The notes: a model not told the origin generated them from the sequence alone. A DNA stretch of 64,000 bases from Pedobacter metabolipauper (GCF_004362715.1 NZ_SNYC01000003.1:311601-375600), one strand, 5' to 3'. Positions 50,562 to 60,314 are shown, counted from the first letter of the stretch. Numbers and translations are program-made.

Positions 50562-52562
50562 ATGTACCTAACCAACGGAGAAGAACTGCATAAAATCATA
50601 CTGAATGCACCTATTGGAATTTGTATTTTAAAAGGTAAAGATCTGGTTTATGAATTGGTAAATCCCGCATATCAGCGTATCCTCCCGGGTCGCAAGTTAC
50701 TCAACAGACGGATCTTCGAAGCCTTTCCGGAATTGGCAAATACGCAGATAGAGGAAGCCATGCGCCACGTTTTTGAAACAGGTATTCCTTATGAAGTCAA
50801 CAATCTGCTCATACCCGTTGCAGAATACGAAGGTGGCCAAACCCGGAACCGCTATTTTACTTTTAGCTTCCAGGCATGGCGCAATGGAAATATTGAGATA
50901 GACGGAATTGTCAATACCGTACATGAAGTCACAGAAAATATAAAAGTTCAAAACGACCTGCGCGACGCCAGGGAAATGGCCGATCAGCAAAAAAGGGTTT
51001 ATGAAACTATCACTTCCGGTACGCCCGATCTGATGTATGTTTGGGACCTCAATTACCGGTTTACCTATGCCAATGCCGCCTTACTGACCATGTGGGGTAA
51101 AACCTGGGAAACTGCCATTGGCAAAGGCTTGCGCGAAAACGGCTATGAAGAATGGCATGCAGCTATGCACGAGCGTGAAATTGATCAGGTAAGGGCTACC
51201 AAAACTACGGTTCGGGGAGAAGTATCCTTCCCGCATGCCATATTGGGAAAACGTATATATGATTATATCCTGATTCCGGTTCTCAATGAGGCTGGCGAGG
51301 TAGAAGCAGTAGCCGGAACCACGCGTGATGTTACGGAACGTAAACAGATGGAATCTGCCCTGGCCCAAAGCTCAGAAGAATTACAGGCAATTAATGAAGA
51401 AATGGTTGCCACCAACGAGGAACAGGCCGCATCTAACGAAGAATTGCTCGCTACCAATCAGCAACTGGCCAATCTAAACGAAGAATTGTTAGCTGCCCGG
51501 CAAAAAATAGAAGAAAGTGAGACTACGCTACGCTTAGCCATTGATGCAGCCAATTTCGGCACCTGGTTTATCCATTCTGTAACGCGGGAGTTTATTACCG
51601 ATGCCCGCTTAAAAGAACTGTTTGGCTATTATCCGCAACAAGAACTTTCCATTGAACAGGCACTTGCCCAGATCACCGATGAATACCGGGAGTTTGTGAC
51701 GAATAAATTAGAAAATGCGATCTATAACGGTGGCGACTATGATGTCACTTATCCGGTCATCGGTTTACATGACAAACGCTTGCGCTGGCTTAGGGCAATA
51801 GGCAATTTAAAGGTCGATCCTTCAGGTGCCTTTTCTGCATTTACAGGTGTAGTCATGGATGTTACGGAGCAGCACATGGATGAACAGCGCAAAAATGATT
51901 TTATTGGCATGGTAAGCCATGAATTAAAAACACCGCTCACTTCGTTAACGGCCATCGTGCAGTTGAGCAATAGTAAATTGAAGCATAGTGAAGATGCATT
52001 TTTAGCCGGGGCGATGGACAAAGCCCACTTACAGGTAAAGCGCATGACCAATATGATCAATGGTTTCCTGAACGTTTCCAGGCTGGAATCTGCTAAGCTG
52101 ATGATTCAAAAGACGTCGTTCAACTTAGAAGATCTGATCGATGAGGTCATCCAGGAAAACGCGGCAACCATGTCCAGCCATGTAGTGAAATTCGAACGTT
52201 GTCAGCCGGTTTTGGTCAATGCAGATTATGATAAGATCGGCTCGGTAATCACCAATTTGATCAGTAACGCGGTTAAATACTCACCCGAGCAGAAGGAAAT
52301 CGTGGTCAAGTGTGAAGTGACCGGGAATGAGGCCCATGTAAGCGTACAAGACTGGGGAATGGGGTTAACATCCGGCGATAAAGAAAAAGTTTTTGACCGG
52401 TATTATAGGGTAGAAAGCAATAATACCCAGCATATCGCCGGTTTTGGCATCGGACTTTACCTAAGTGCAGAAATTGTCCGCGGGCACGGTGGTGAAATTT
52501 GGGTGCAAAGCGAAAGCGGGGTAGGTTCAACGTTTTATTTCAGTTTGCCGCTGAAAACCTAA
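50562..52562 (+). CDS. Multi-PAS sensor histidine kinase
   Basis: 666 residues, soluble. PAS 1 at about 5-130 (HKIILNAPIGICILKGKDLV), PAS 2 at about 140-265 (TSGTPDLMYVWDLNYRFTYA, ending GTTRDVTERKQM). A coiled coil with regular N-E-E-x/N-Q-Q spacing spans 265-325. PAS 3 covers about 330-440 (LRLAIDAANFGTWFIHSVTR, ending TGVVMDVTEQ). HisKA has GMVSHELKTPLTSLTAI (His453). HATPase has TNLISNAVKYS, DWGMGLTSGD and GFGIGLYLSAEIV. No receiver domain is present, and the phosphotransfer partner is not in the window. Confidence 0.93.
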   Translation: MYLTNGEELHKIILNAPIGICILKGKDLVYELVNPAYQRILPGRKLLNRRIFEAFPELANTQIEEAMRHVFETGIPYEVNNLLIPVAEYEGGQTRNRYFTFSFQAWRNGNIEIDGIVNTVHEVTENIKVQNDLRDAREMADQQKRVYETITSGTPDLMYVWDLNYRFTYANAALLTMWGKTWETAIGKGLRENGYEEWHAAMHEREIDQVRATKTTVRGEVSFPHAILGKRIYDYILIPVLNEAGEVEAVAGTTRDVTERKQMESALAQSSEELQAINEEMVATNEEQAASNEELLATNQQLANLNEELLAARQKIEESETTLRLAIDAANFGTWFIHSVTREFITDARLKELFGYYPQQELSIEQALAQITDEYREFVTNKLENAIYNGGDYDVTYPVIGLHDKRLRWLRAIGNLKVDPSGAFSAFTGVVMDVTEQHMDEQRKNDFIGMVSHELKTPLTSLTAIVQLSNSKLKHSEDAFLAGAMDKAHLQVKRMTNMINGFLNVSRLESAKLMIQKTSFNLEDLIDEVIQENAATMSSHVVKFERCQPVLVNADYDKIGSVITNLISNAVKYSPEQKEIVVKCEVTGNEAHVSVQDWGMGLTSGDKEKVFDRYYRVESNNTQHIAGFGIGLYLSAEIVRGHGGEIWVQSESGVGSTFYFSLPLKT

Positions 52563-52617
52563 GCTTTTCTGGATCTTAATAAAAAACTGACATCATAACG
52601 GAAATATCAACCTGGTC

Positions 52618-53703
52618 TTATCTATTTAAAAAGAAACCATTCATGATTTTGATAAATTCTTCCGGTTTATCTAAATGCACAACATGAGAAGCATCAATTT
52701 TTTGGTATTCCGCATTGGCAAGTAATGCCATTGCCATTTGTGCCTCGTCCTTACTCATGGCTCCATCTAAAATTCCATCTGGTCGAATCTCGAAATTAGC
52801 TTGCAGCAATAGGGTGGGGCATTTGATTTTTTTCAGTGCTTCGGCATGGTCAAATCCCCGGTTCCATTCGCCAGTATAAAAGGCATCTCCAAAATGCGGG
52901 TCAAAGCTGCTTAAGCCCCTAAAAAACATGCGCAGCATATCCGGAAGAAACCGTAATTCTACAGGTTTTCCGGGGTTAGCGTCCCTATATGTTTTTATCA
53001 TCCATAGCAGTCTTGGTGCTGCTTTATCTCCCGCGTATTTAGCAATGAATGGACGACTTGCTTCGATCCAATAAGTAAGAAAATCGGTATTATTGCCTGA
53101 TTCCACATAGGTATGACAAGAGGTAAAAGAATTAAAAGCTATGGTTTGTTTCACTCTTGGATATTCAGAAGAAAATAACGGCGGGTCTTCCAATAAGATC
53201 GCTTTTACCAGTTTGGGTTTATTGGCCGCCAGCCAGGTTGTAAGTAACCCCCCAGATGAATTGCCTGAAACAAAAGCTGGTTCTTTAATCTCAGTTTCCA
53301 TAAATGTGACCAATATATTACCTATTGCATTGGCATTCATCGTACTGGCAGGAGCAGTTGTCTTTCCATGGCCGTTGTAATCTACCACAAAAATATGATA
53401 GGATCTGGAAAGCTCGGGCAATACCCTGCTGTAATCAAACCAGTCCATTAATTGGGCATGTAACAGCAGCAATGCCGGCCCATTGTTTGGCCCTTCCACA
53501 TAGTAGAGGTTTGTCTCAGCAATTTTAACTGATTTTTCTACAAATCCGGCCTCTTTAACTTTACGGTGGTAGGGGTCTGTATAGTCCCTCACCATTGGAT
53601 TGACAATCATTTTGCATCCGCTGAATCCCATGGTCAAAAGTATTCCTGCTGAGCAGAACAGAGCAAATGGAATACCGATTTTGAGATTAAATCTTTTCAA
53701 CAT
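52618..53703 (-). CDS. Lipoprotein alpha/beta hydrolase
   Basis: 361 residues. Signal with lipobox TMGFSGC (lipid Cys30). Alpha/beta hydrolase fold: PALLLLHAQLMDWFDYSRVL, HIFVVDYNGHGKTTAP, VSGNSSGGLLTTWLA (nucleophile Ser149 in G-N-S-S-G), and a final KIDASHVVHLDKPEEFIKI supplying the His. It resembles esterases/epoxide-hydrolase-like enzymes tethered in the periplasm or outer membrane. The oxyanion loop reads HAQL rather than HG, which is atypical. It stands alone. Confidence 0.85.
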   Translation of the reverse strand: MLKRFNLKIGIPFALFCSAGILLTMGFSGCKMIVNPMVRDYTDPYHRKVKEAGFVEKSVKIAETNLYYVEGPNNGPALLLLHAQLMDWFDYSRVLPELSRSYHIFVVDYNGHGKTTAPASTMNANAIGNILVTFMETEIKEPAFVSGNSSGGLLTTWLAANKPKLVKAILLEDPPLFSSEYPRVKQTIAFNSFTSCHTYVESGNNTDFLTYWIEASRPFIAKYAGDKAAPRLLWMIKTYRDANPGKPVELRFLPDMLRMFFRGLSSFDPHFGDAFYTGEWNRGFDHAEALKKIKCPTLLLQANFEIRPDGILDGAMSKDEAQMAMALLANAEYQKIDASHVVHLDKPEEFIKIMNGFFLNR

Positions 53704-53859
53704 ATAAAGTCTTATTGGATGTGGAAGATAAGACTTGTATGGTTCATTTGTTCAAATTAATAAAAATTCGATCCATTGATCTGTCTTTCTGCCAGAAGGC
53801 AGCGAAAATCCAACTGCCAGTCATAGCTTTATTTACGCTGGCAATAGCAGGACGGGAAA

Positions 53860-54435
53860 TTATCGCACATACTTTTGCCTTACCCTGGTAAGCGTTTCAC
53901 GAGATACACCCAGGTAAGAAGCAATCATATGCAACGGTACACGTCTAAAGAAAGCAGGATAGGACTTGATGAAATTCTCATACTTTTCTTCGGCACTTTC
54001 ACTGATGTTGCTCAGGATCCTGTTTTGGCTTACATCGAAACTTTTGGCTTCCAGTCGAGTTATAAAGCTTTGAAAGTTAGGGATCTCTTTACACAGGGCA
54101 TCGAAATTTTCCTTTTTGATCAGTAATAACTCGCTGTCTTCAAGCGCATCGATATTGCCTTTTGCAGGAAGTCCCGAATTATAGCTTTCATAATCACTCA
54201 TCCACCAGTTTTCAACCCCAAACTTTAAAATATGCTCAGCGCCGTCCGTACTTACCCTAAACAACCGGAGGCAGCCCTTGGCAATGAAGCAATTGTAATG
54301 GCTGATATCGCCTTCCTGCAGCAGGTACTGACGCTTACGGAGTTTTTTAACAACCGTTACGGCTTCTACCAGTTTCAGTTCCTCATTGTTGAGACCGGCT
54401 TTTTCCCTTAAATAAGCAGCGAGAATTTCAAACAT
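53860..54435 (-). CDS. Crp/Fnr-family regulator
   Basis: 191 residues from ATG 54435 (the longer frame begins at a TTG within the inverted repeat). Cyclic-nucleotide fold with VTVVKKLRKRQYLLQEGDIS, HYNCFIAKGCLRLFRVSTDG and ENWWMSDYESYNSG, then the HTH HMIASYLGVSRETLTRVRQK. It is the same subfamily as the gene at 44510, not closely similar in the sensor part. The start codon lies inside a 15-bp inverted repeat, pointing to autoregulation. An SDR gene lies 53 bp upstream on the same strand. Confidence 0.9.
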   Translation of the reverse strand: MFEILAAYLREKAGLNNEELKLVEAVTVVKKLRKRQYLLQEGDISHYNCFIAKGCLRLFRVSTDGAEHILKFGVENWWMSDYESYNSGLPAKGNIDALEDSELLLIKKENFDALCKEIPNFQSFITRLEAKSFDVSQNRILSNISESAEEKYENFIKSYPAFFRRVPLHMIASYLGVSRETLTRVRQKYVR

Positions 54436-54469
54436 TTTGAATAGCTTTTTTAACAAAGCTATTCAAAAT
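54434..54469. promoter_or_regulatory. 15-bp inverted repeat over the crp start codon
   Basis: ATTTTGAATAGCTTT (54434-54448) and AAAGCTATTCAAAAT (54455-54469) are perfect inverted repeats with a 6-bp spacer. The crp ATG (54435 to 54433 on minus) sits at the outer edge of one arm. It may be an operator for a dimer, an mRNA hairpin hiding the start, or the terminator of the SDR gene upstream. Confidence 0.7.
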
Positions 54470-54487
54470 TCTTTTCCAAAGATTACT

Positions 54488-55255
54488 TTATTTCATCAGG
54501 CTGATGGTTGTCATCCCACCATCTGAAATAATCTCGGTACCGAGTATGAACGATGATTCATCCGATGCAAGGAACACAGCGGCTTTACCAATGTCAGACG
54601 GTTGTCCGATTCTTCCGGCAGGTATCAGATCTACCCACATCTTTTTCACCTGCTCCACCTGGTCTTCAGGTACCAGTTTATCAAAGGCAGGGGTATCAAT
54701 CGTGCCTGGCGACAGCACATTCACCCTGATTTTTCTGGCCAATAGATCCAGCGAAAATCCCTTGGCAAAGGAGATCACGGCAGCTTTAGCTGCACCATAG
54801 ACAGACATTCCCGGTGCTGCACGATGTGCGGCGGTAGAACCGATCAGCACAATCGAACTTCCATCATTCAGATATGGAAGTGCTTTCTGAACTGTGAAGT
54901 AAACACTTTTTAGGTTTAGGTTCATGTATTTATCGTAACTAACTTCTCCAATCTCTGTTACTGGTCCCATTTCTGCACCTTCAACAGTGCCGCCAGCGTT
55001 AACGACCAGGGCATCTATCTTTCCGAATTTGTCAAATGTCTGTTTAAAGATCCTTTCCAGATCATCCATGCTGGTCACATCACCAGCAATTCCGATAAAA
55101 TCATTTCCAAGCTGCTGAACTGAGCTGTCGAGTGTTTTTTGGGTTCTGCCTGTGATCGTACCAACTGCACCTTCGCTTTTAAAAGCGGCTGCAATACCAA
55201 ATCCTATCCCGCTGTTACCCCCGGTAACAACTGTTACTTTATCTTTTAATTTCAT
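54488..55255 (-). CDS. Short-chain dehydrogenase/reductase
   Basis: 255 residues. TGGNSGIGFGIA (11-22), D59-V60 after GIAGD, NAGG at 86-89, Ser140 in VLIGSTAA, catalytic YGAAK (Tyr153, Lys157), and ISDGGMTTI near the end, as in classical 250-residue SDRs of the 3-ketoacyl-ACP-reductase type. The segment RIGQPSDIGKAAVFLASDES confirms the family. Substrate unknown. It is upstream of the Crp gene on the same strand. Confidence 0.92.
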   Translation of the reverse strand: MKLKDKVTVVTGGNSGIGFGIAAAFKSEGAVGTITGRTQKTLDSSVQQLGNDFIGIAGDVTSMDDLERIFKQTFDKFGKIDALVVNAGGTVEGAEMGPVTEIGEVSYDKYMNLNLKSVYFTVQKALPYLNDGSSIVLIGSTAAHRAAPGMSVYGAAKAAVISFAKGFSLDLLARKIRVNVLSPGTIDTPAFDKLVPEDQVEQVKKMWVDLIPAGRIGQPSDIGKAAVFLASDESSFILGTEIISDGGMTTISLMK

Positions 55256-55501
55256 GTTTTTATTGATTTTTACGGTTCAAATTTCAGATACTTTTGCGAG
55301 TCAGTCCAAGGACATTTGACGCAAAATTTAGGTGATAAATGTCACGGTCACAGCATCCAGGTGCATGATTCCATAATCTGCGTAACAAAATCGTAAGTTG
55401 AGTATGCTTCAATTCCGTAAAATGTTGCAGCTTTGTACAAAAGGTAAGTGTAATGCACATTAGAGTAGCAGCGCAACTGTTATAAATAAAACTATAGTCA
55501 A

Positions 55502-55903
55502 ATGAAAATATATCATAAACTGCCGGTTATTTTTGGGGCCCTTTCACTGATCGCTTTAATAACTGCGTGCAATACCAATAAAAATCCGTCCGCTCCAAAG
55601 AAAGTACGCCTTTCAAAATTAGTTATTGATAGCGCACAGCTGGAAAGGTATAAAGTCTTTTTAAAAGAGGAAATTGAAGCTTCTGTAAGCAAAGAAGCGG
55701 GTGTACTGACTTTGTATGCTGTCTTTGAAAAAGAAAAACCCACACATCTGACCATACTGGAAATGTATGCTACTGAAGAAGCTTACAAGTTGCATATCAA
55801 AACACCGCATTTTTTGAAATATAAAAATAGCACATTGAGCATGGTAAGGGAACTGGAGCTTATTGATACAGATCCACTGATCCCTGAGTTAAAAATCAAA
55901 TAA
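55502..55903 (+). CDS. Lipoprotein with antibiotic-biosynthesis-monooxygenase-like domain
   Basis: 133 residues. Signal with lipobox LIALITAC (lipid Cys23). The mature part is a single ferredoxin-like ABM/YgiN fold: RLSKLVIDSAQLERYKVFLK, EAGVLTLYAVFEKEKPTHLT and YATEEAYKLHIKTPHFLKYK. The family includes quinol monooxygenases and heme-degrading or stress proteins acting without cofactor. Location at the membrane through the lipid anchor is unusual and suggests an extracytoplasmic substrate. Function otherwise unknown. Confidence 0.8.
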   Translation: MKIYHKLPVIFGALSLIALITACNTNKNPSAPKKVRLSKLVIDSAQLERYKVFLKEEIEASVSKEAGVLTLYAVFEKEKPTHLTILEMYATEEAYKLHIKTPHFLKYKNSTLSMVRELELIDTDPLIPELKIK

Positions 55904-56021
55904 TACAAGCCACCAGATCCCATTTGCACACAAATCCGGAAGAAGGGTATAGTAGATTGGCTCGAACCGGTTACTGATGAGCAGTTATGATAAAGGGGAA
56001 CGGAAAAAGAATAAACGTCCT

Positions 56022-56029
56022 TATATTTG
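56022..56029 (+). promoter_or_regulatory. Bacteroidota -7 box of the ClC gene
   Basis: TATATTTG matches TANNTTTG exactly and ends 23 bp before ATG 56053. No clear TTG at the -33 position. Confidence 0.45.
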
Positions 56030-56052
56030 CAGGGTATTAAAACCACCAGCCT

Positions 56053-57843
56053 ATGCAAATTCAATTCACCAATTACATGGACAGATTAAATCAGTACAGA
56101 AGGCTGAAGATCTCAAACCGTAATTTTTTGATCATCCTGGCCATTGTAGTGGGTATATTGGCTGGACTTGCTGCGGCACTATTGAAGGGCCTCACGCACC
56201 ATATTGAGGATTTTTTGCAGTCCGGCTGGCAGTGGAAGTACAAGTATTACCTTTACCTGTTCTTCCCGCTTATCGGAATTTTCTTAACCGTGCTGTATGT
56301 CCGCTACTTTATCAGACGGTCTAAGTTTGAAACAGGCTTAACACCCTTGTTATACGCCATATCCAGGAAGTCCAGTAAGGTAGAGACACACAATATATAC
56401 TCACAGATCTTTACCTCTGCAATAACGGTAGGGTTTGGCGGTTCAGTTGGATTGGAAGCACCAATTGTAACCAGTGGTTCGGCAATAGGCTCTACCGTTG
56501 GACGCTTCCTTGGTCTTTCCTATAAGGAAGTAACCATGTTACTGGCTTGTGGAGCGGCATCAGGTATTGCCGGCGCTTTTAACAGTCCGATTGCAGGTAT
56601 TGTCTTTGCAATAGAGGTACTCTTACCAGAGTTTAGCATCCCTGCATTTATCCCATTGCTGCTTTCGGCTGCAACGGCGGCAGTAGTTGCGAGGTTGTTT
56701 TACAATCAGCAGCTCTTTTTTTTGGTGACTGAAGGATGGGCGGTCAATGCGGTTATATTCTATGTTTTGCTTGCCATATGCATTGGCTTCTTTTCAATTT
56801 ATTTTACTAAGGCAAATTATTTTGTTAAGAATTTCTTCTATAAAATTACCCACCCTTATAAGAAAGTAGTGATCGGTGGATTGATGTTGGGACTCATGGT
56901 TTTTCTGTTTCCAACCTTGTATGGAGAAGGTTACATCACCATTAAAAACCTGTTACGGGGCGATTACGTCAGCGTCATCAACAACAGTATATTTGCGGGC
57001 TACAATCAGTTTCCGTCCCTTGTCATTCTCTTTACAGTAGTTACGATCTTTGCAAAATCAATCGCTACACTGGTTACTCTTGGAGCCGGAGGAAACGGAG
57101 GTACTTTTGCACCCAGTTTGATCATGGGGGGCTTAATGGGATTTATATTCGCTTACGCGGTAAATCTTACCGGTTTCATTCACTTAAACACGGCCAATTT
57201 TATCGTTGCCGGAATGGCAGCAGCCCTGAGTGCAATCATGCATGCACCATTAACCGGTATCTTCTTAATCGCAGAGATCACAGGCGGGTATGTACTGATG
57301 GTGCCATTGATGATCACCTCTGCCATTTCTTACCTGATCAACCGCAGTTTTCAGAAACACTCTATTTATACCAAGGCTTTGGCAGACAAAGGTGAACTGC
57401 TCTCTTATGAAGATAAGGATACCACGGTACTGAGCCAGATGAAATTACGGTACCTGATCGAAAAGGATTACCTGCAGTTGAACGATCATGATCTTCTTTC
57501 GGCGAAGATCAATGAAATCATCCATTCTAAACGCAACCTGTGTGCTGTTTTGGATGGTAGTGGTGCATTCAAGGGGTTACTGTATGTAGAAGAAGTATTC
57601 AGTGAGATGATGAAAAATCCGGACAAAGACCTGCTCACTGCAGATCATTTGCTGCATAGAACCCCGGCCCAGGTTAACGTTACAGATGATCTTAAATCTG
57701 TTCTGCTGAAAATGGAACGGGAGCAGGTATGGGTGCTTCCTGTAATCAACGCCGATCACAGTTTCATGGGATTTGTATCAAAGACCTCCATCTTTAATAA
57801 ATACCGCTCCCTGTTAATGAGACAAGCAGATTATATGGATTAG
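56053..57843 (+). CDS. ClC-family chloride channel/antiporter with CBS domains
   Basis: 596 residues. About 11 membrane helices cover residues 24-440. Selectivity motifs: GFGGSVGLEAPIVTSGSAIG (with the gating-type Glu), GAASGIAGAFNSPIAGIVFA and LGAGGNGGTFAPSL (G-x-F-x-P). The C-terminal 130 residues carry a CBS pair (LLSAKINEIIHSKRNLCAVL, EREQVWVLPVINADHSFMGF VSKTSIFNKY). Such proteins exchange Cl- and H+ or conduct Cl- across the inner membrane, gated by the CBS unit. An ATG at 56080 is an alternative start. Confidence 0.93.
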   Translation: MQIQFTNYMDRLNQYRRLKISNRNFLIILAIVVGILAGLAAALLKGLTHHIEDFLQSGWQWKYKYYLYLFFPLIGIFLTVLYVRYFIRRSKFETGLTPLLYAISRKSSKVETHNIYSQIFTSAITVGFGGSVGLEAPIVTSGSAIGSTVGRFLGLSYKEVTMLLACGAASGIAGAFNSPIAGIVFAIEVLLPEFSIPAFIPLLLSAATAAVVARLFYNQQLFFLVTEGWAVNAVIFYVLLAICIGFFSIYFTKANYFVKNFFYKITHPYKKVVIGGLMLGLMVFLFPTLYGEGYITIKNLLRGDYVSVINNSIFAGYNQFPSLVILFTVVTIFAKSIATLVTLGAGGNGGTFAPSLIMGGLMGFIFAYAVNLTGFIHLNTANFIVAGMAAALSAIMHAPLTGIFLIAEITGGYVLMVPLMITSAISYLINRSFQKHSIYTKALADKGELLSYEDKDTTVLSQMKLRYLIEKDYLQLNDHDLLSAKINEIIHSKRNLCAVLDGSGAFKGLLYVEEVFSEMMKNPDKDLLTADHLLHRTPAQVNVTDDLKSVLLKMEREQVWVLPVINADHSFMGFVSKTSIFNKYRSLLMRQADYMD

Positions 57844-57846
57844 CCT

Positions 57847-58251
57847 TTACCCTGCCGTTTGATCCGGATCTAAATCCTCTTTTGGTTCCCAAAGCTCAAT
57901 GATGTTTCCTTCCGGATCAAGCACATGGACAAATTTGCCATAATCATACTCAGAAATCTCATCAACAATAGTCACATTGGCCTTTTTTAATTCGTCTACC
58001 AGCATCACGAGATCTTCCACCCGGTAATTAATCATAAATGGCTTGTCAGATGGATTAAAGTATTTGGTGTCCTGTGGAAATGCACACCAGGAGGTGGATC
58101 CTTTTTTTGATGGATCATCGGCCTGCCACCATTCAAAGGTTGTTCCGTAAGCACTGGTTTCCAATCCAAGATTTTTGGCGTACCATTCGTTCATACTTTG
58201 CGGATTATCGCATTTAAAAAATACACCGCCAAGACCCGTTACTTTTTTCAT
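57847..58251 (-). CDS. VOC/glyoxalase-family protein
   Basis: 134 residues. KVTGLGGVFFKCDNPQSMNE WYAKNLGLE at the start; FEWWQADDPSKKGSTSWCAF; GKFVHVLDPEGNIIELWEP at the end, the usual VOC frame with a metal-ligand Glu in the last strand. It converges on the ClC gene with only 3 bp between. Substrate unknown; the group is common as small detoxification enzymes. Confidence 0.88.
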   Translation of the reverse strand: MKKVTGLGGVFFKCDNPQSMNEWYAKNLGLETSAYGTTFEWWQADDPSKKGSTSWCAFPQDTKYFNPSDKPFMINYRVEDLVMLVDELKKANVTIVDEISEYDYGKFVHVLDPEGNIIELWEPKEDLDPDQTAG

Positions 58252-58390
58252 GTTTAATAAAATGTTTTTATGAACAACCTGTTAAGCAATTTCCATCTAT
58301 TTTTGGACATTACCAAATTTGCCATAAAATCATATCCTTCTTTCTTAATTGAGCATCCGGTATTCATTGGGTGAATATCGTACATGCCGT

Positions 58391-59302
58391 TTACTTAAAC
58401 GATTGCCTATACTCAACCGGTGTCTGGCTAGTCTTGTTCTTAAACAATTTGCTGAACGATTGAGGGCACCCGAAACCCAATTGATACGCAATTTCACTCA
58501 CAGAGAGTGCTGTGGAAGTTAACAGATCTTTGGCTTGTTCAATCAGCTTCTCATGGATCAGTTGCTGTGTGGTTTGTCCGCTAAGCTGCTTTAAACAATC
58601 ACTCAGGTATTTAGGCGATAAGTTTAATTCTGACGCCAGATAACCAGCAGTAGGTAATCCAGTATGATCCTTATTTTCAAAATAAGTGTTCAGTAATTGT
58701 TCAACTTTACTCAGCATCTCGCTATTGTTTACTTTGCGGGTAATGAACTGCCTGTTGTAATACCGGTTGCAATAAGAGAGCAATACATCAAGATTAGCAA
58801 TAATCACATCCTGACTAAAATTATCTATCGGTAATTGATATTCCTTCTCAATCTGCTCAAAGATATTTTCCATGGACCGTTGTTCTTCATCAGAAAGGAT
58901 CAAAGCTTCGTTAATTACATAATCAAAAAAGCCATAGCTTTTTATTTTCAGTCCTAAAGGATAGGTTCTTAAAAAATCAGGATGTATAGATATCTGCCAA
59001 CCTGAAGTGGCAAAAGTAAAATCCTTATCAATAAAGTTTACTTGTTTTGGTGCAAAACAAGAAATGATTCCTTCATCAAAGTCAAATACCGTTTGCCCGT
59101 ACTGCATTTTACAGGGACATTCCTTCTTTAGTGTGATCTGATAAAAATCAGAGATCAGTTTTATACGCCCCTCATTTTTTATTTTAGGAAAATCTTCAAA
59201 GCGGATAATACTAAATAATGGATGCTTAGGTTTAGCTATTCTCAATAACTGATGCTGATGGGAGATGGTCTTAAAATGTATAGTCAAATGATCGTTGCTC
59301 AT
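58391..59302 (-). CDS. AraC-family regulator (paralogue of the one at 61298)
   Basis: 303 residues. Cupin-like N-terminus (ISDFYQITLKKECPCKMQYG and DEGIISCFAPKQVNFI), then the C-terminal HTH pair: YLASELNLSPKYLSDCLKQL SGQTTQQLIHEKL and SVSEIAYQLGFGCPQSFSKLF, ending KTSQTPVEYRQSF. Same length and segment order as the gene at 61298. The two flank an SDR and a hydrolase gene. It sits 19 bp downstream of the SDR gene on the same strand. Confidence 0.92.
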   Translation of the reverse strand: MSNDHLTIHFKTISHQHQLLRIAKPKHPLFSIIRFEDFPKIKNEGRIKLISDFYQITLKKECPCKMQYGQTVFDFDEGIISCFAPKQVNFIDKDFTFATSGWQISIHPDFLRTYPLGLKIKSYGFFDYVINEALILSDEEQRSMENIFEQIEKEYQLPIDNFSQDVIIANLDVLLSYCNRYYNRQFITRKVNNSEMLSKVEQLLNTYFENKDHTGLPTAGYLASELNLSPKYLSDCLKQLSGQTTQQLIHEKLIEQAKDLLTSTALSVSEIAYQLGFGCPQSFSKLFKNKTSQTPVEYRQSFK

Positions 59303-59321
59303 ATCAACTCAAATTTACACA

Positions 59322-60125
59322 TTACATTTTTAATCTTTTCCGGTACAATTTGGCAAAGTTCCGGGTAATAAATGAATTCGGGATAAGTGCGAGCACATTT
59401 GCACCCAACCGGTTCATTCTTCCTGATACCGCAAATTGTTTTCTTTGATCCAGGGCTTTTACTGCTTCATCTGCGACTTGTTCAGGTGTTTGTGCAGGTG
59501 CATTTTTATAGTCTGAGCTAAGACCAGCTCCTTTCTCATTATCTATACCTGCTGCAGCGTTAAAATTGGTTTTGGTTAGTCCCGGGCAAAATAGCAGTAC
59601 ATGAACATTGTAGGGTATACATTCCTGAGTGATAGCCTGGGTAAACGAACTGACAAAAGCCTTGCTGGCCGCATAAGTAGCCATATAAGGAATCGGCATA
59701 AATGACGCCATAGACGCAATATTGACAATCGTACCACTTTTTCTATTTTGCATCTGGGGCAAAAATAAATGTGTGAGTGCCACCAGAGATGAAATGTTCA
59801 ATTGGAGCAAATCCAATTCCGATCTTAACGACAGTGCTGAAAATTCTCCACCTGAACCGATTCCTGCGTTATTGATCAGCATATCTATCTCCAGGTTCCG
59901 CATTTGTGTTTCTTCAAAGATCTGTTCCGCAGTGTCAGGTTTTGACAGATCAGCTGCGATAAATTGAGCGTTGATCCCGAACCTTTTGGACAGTTGAATA
60001 CATTGTTCTTCAAGCTTTTCGGCATTGCGGGCAATGAGCAAAAGGTCTTGCTTCCGTTCAGCAAGCCTGTTTACAAGGGCTTCACCAATTCCACCTGATG
60101 CTCCGGTTATTAATGTTACTTTCAT
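59322..60125 (-). CDS. Short-chain dehydrogenase/reductase (YqjQ/DltE-like)
   Basis: 267 residues. TGASGGIGEALVNRL (7-21), NNAGIGSGG at about 85-93, Ser138 in NIASMAS, catalytic YAASK (Tyr151, Lys155), and LLFCPGLTKTNFN. The basic C-terminus (FITRNFAKLYRKRLKM) is the helical tail of the estradiol-dehydrogenase-like group, often membrane-associated and acting on lipids or ketones. It is in operon with the AraC gene that follows; the alpha/beta hydrolase is divergent. Confidence 0.9.
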   Translation of the reverse strand: MKVTLITGASGGIGEALVNRLAERKQDLLLIARNAEKLEEQCIQLSKRFGINAQFIAADLSKPDTAEQIFEETQMRNLEIDMLINNAGIGSGGEFSALSLRSELDLLQLNISSLVALTHLFLPQMQNRKSGTIVNIASMASFMPIPYMATYAASKAFVSSFTQAITQECIPYNVHVLLFCPGLTKTNFNAAAGIDNEKGAGLSSDYKNAPAQTPEQVADEAVKALDQRKQFAVSGRMNRLGANVLALIPNSFITRNFAKLYRKRLKM

Positions 60126-60314
60126 TTTTATTAAAATCTATGGAACAAAGTTGCTGCAAATCATAAACTTAAAAGTATCCACATGTCCGGAGATTGTGTT
60201 TAAAAGTCGGTTAAATCAAATAACCATCCAGTTTGGACACAACTAAACACCATTTGGCAACATGGAACCTTTGCCTTTTATTGAAATTTGTATTCATAAT
60301 TTAAATTCTATAAA

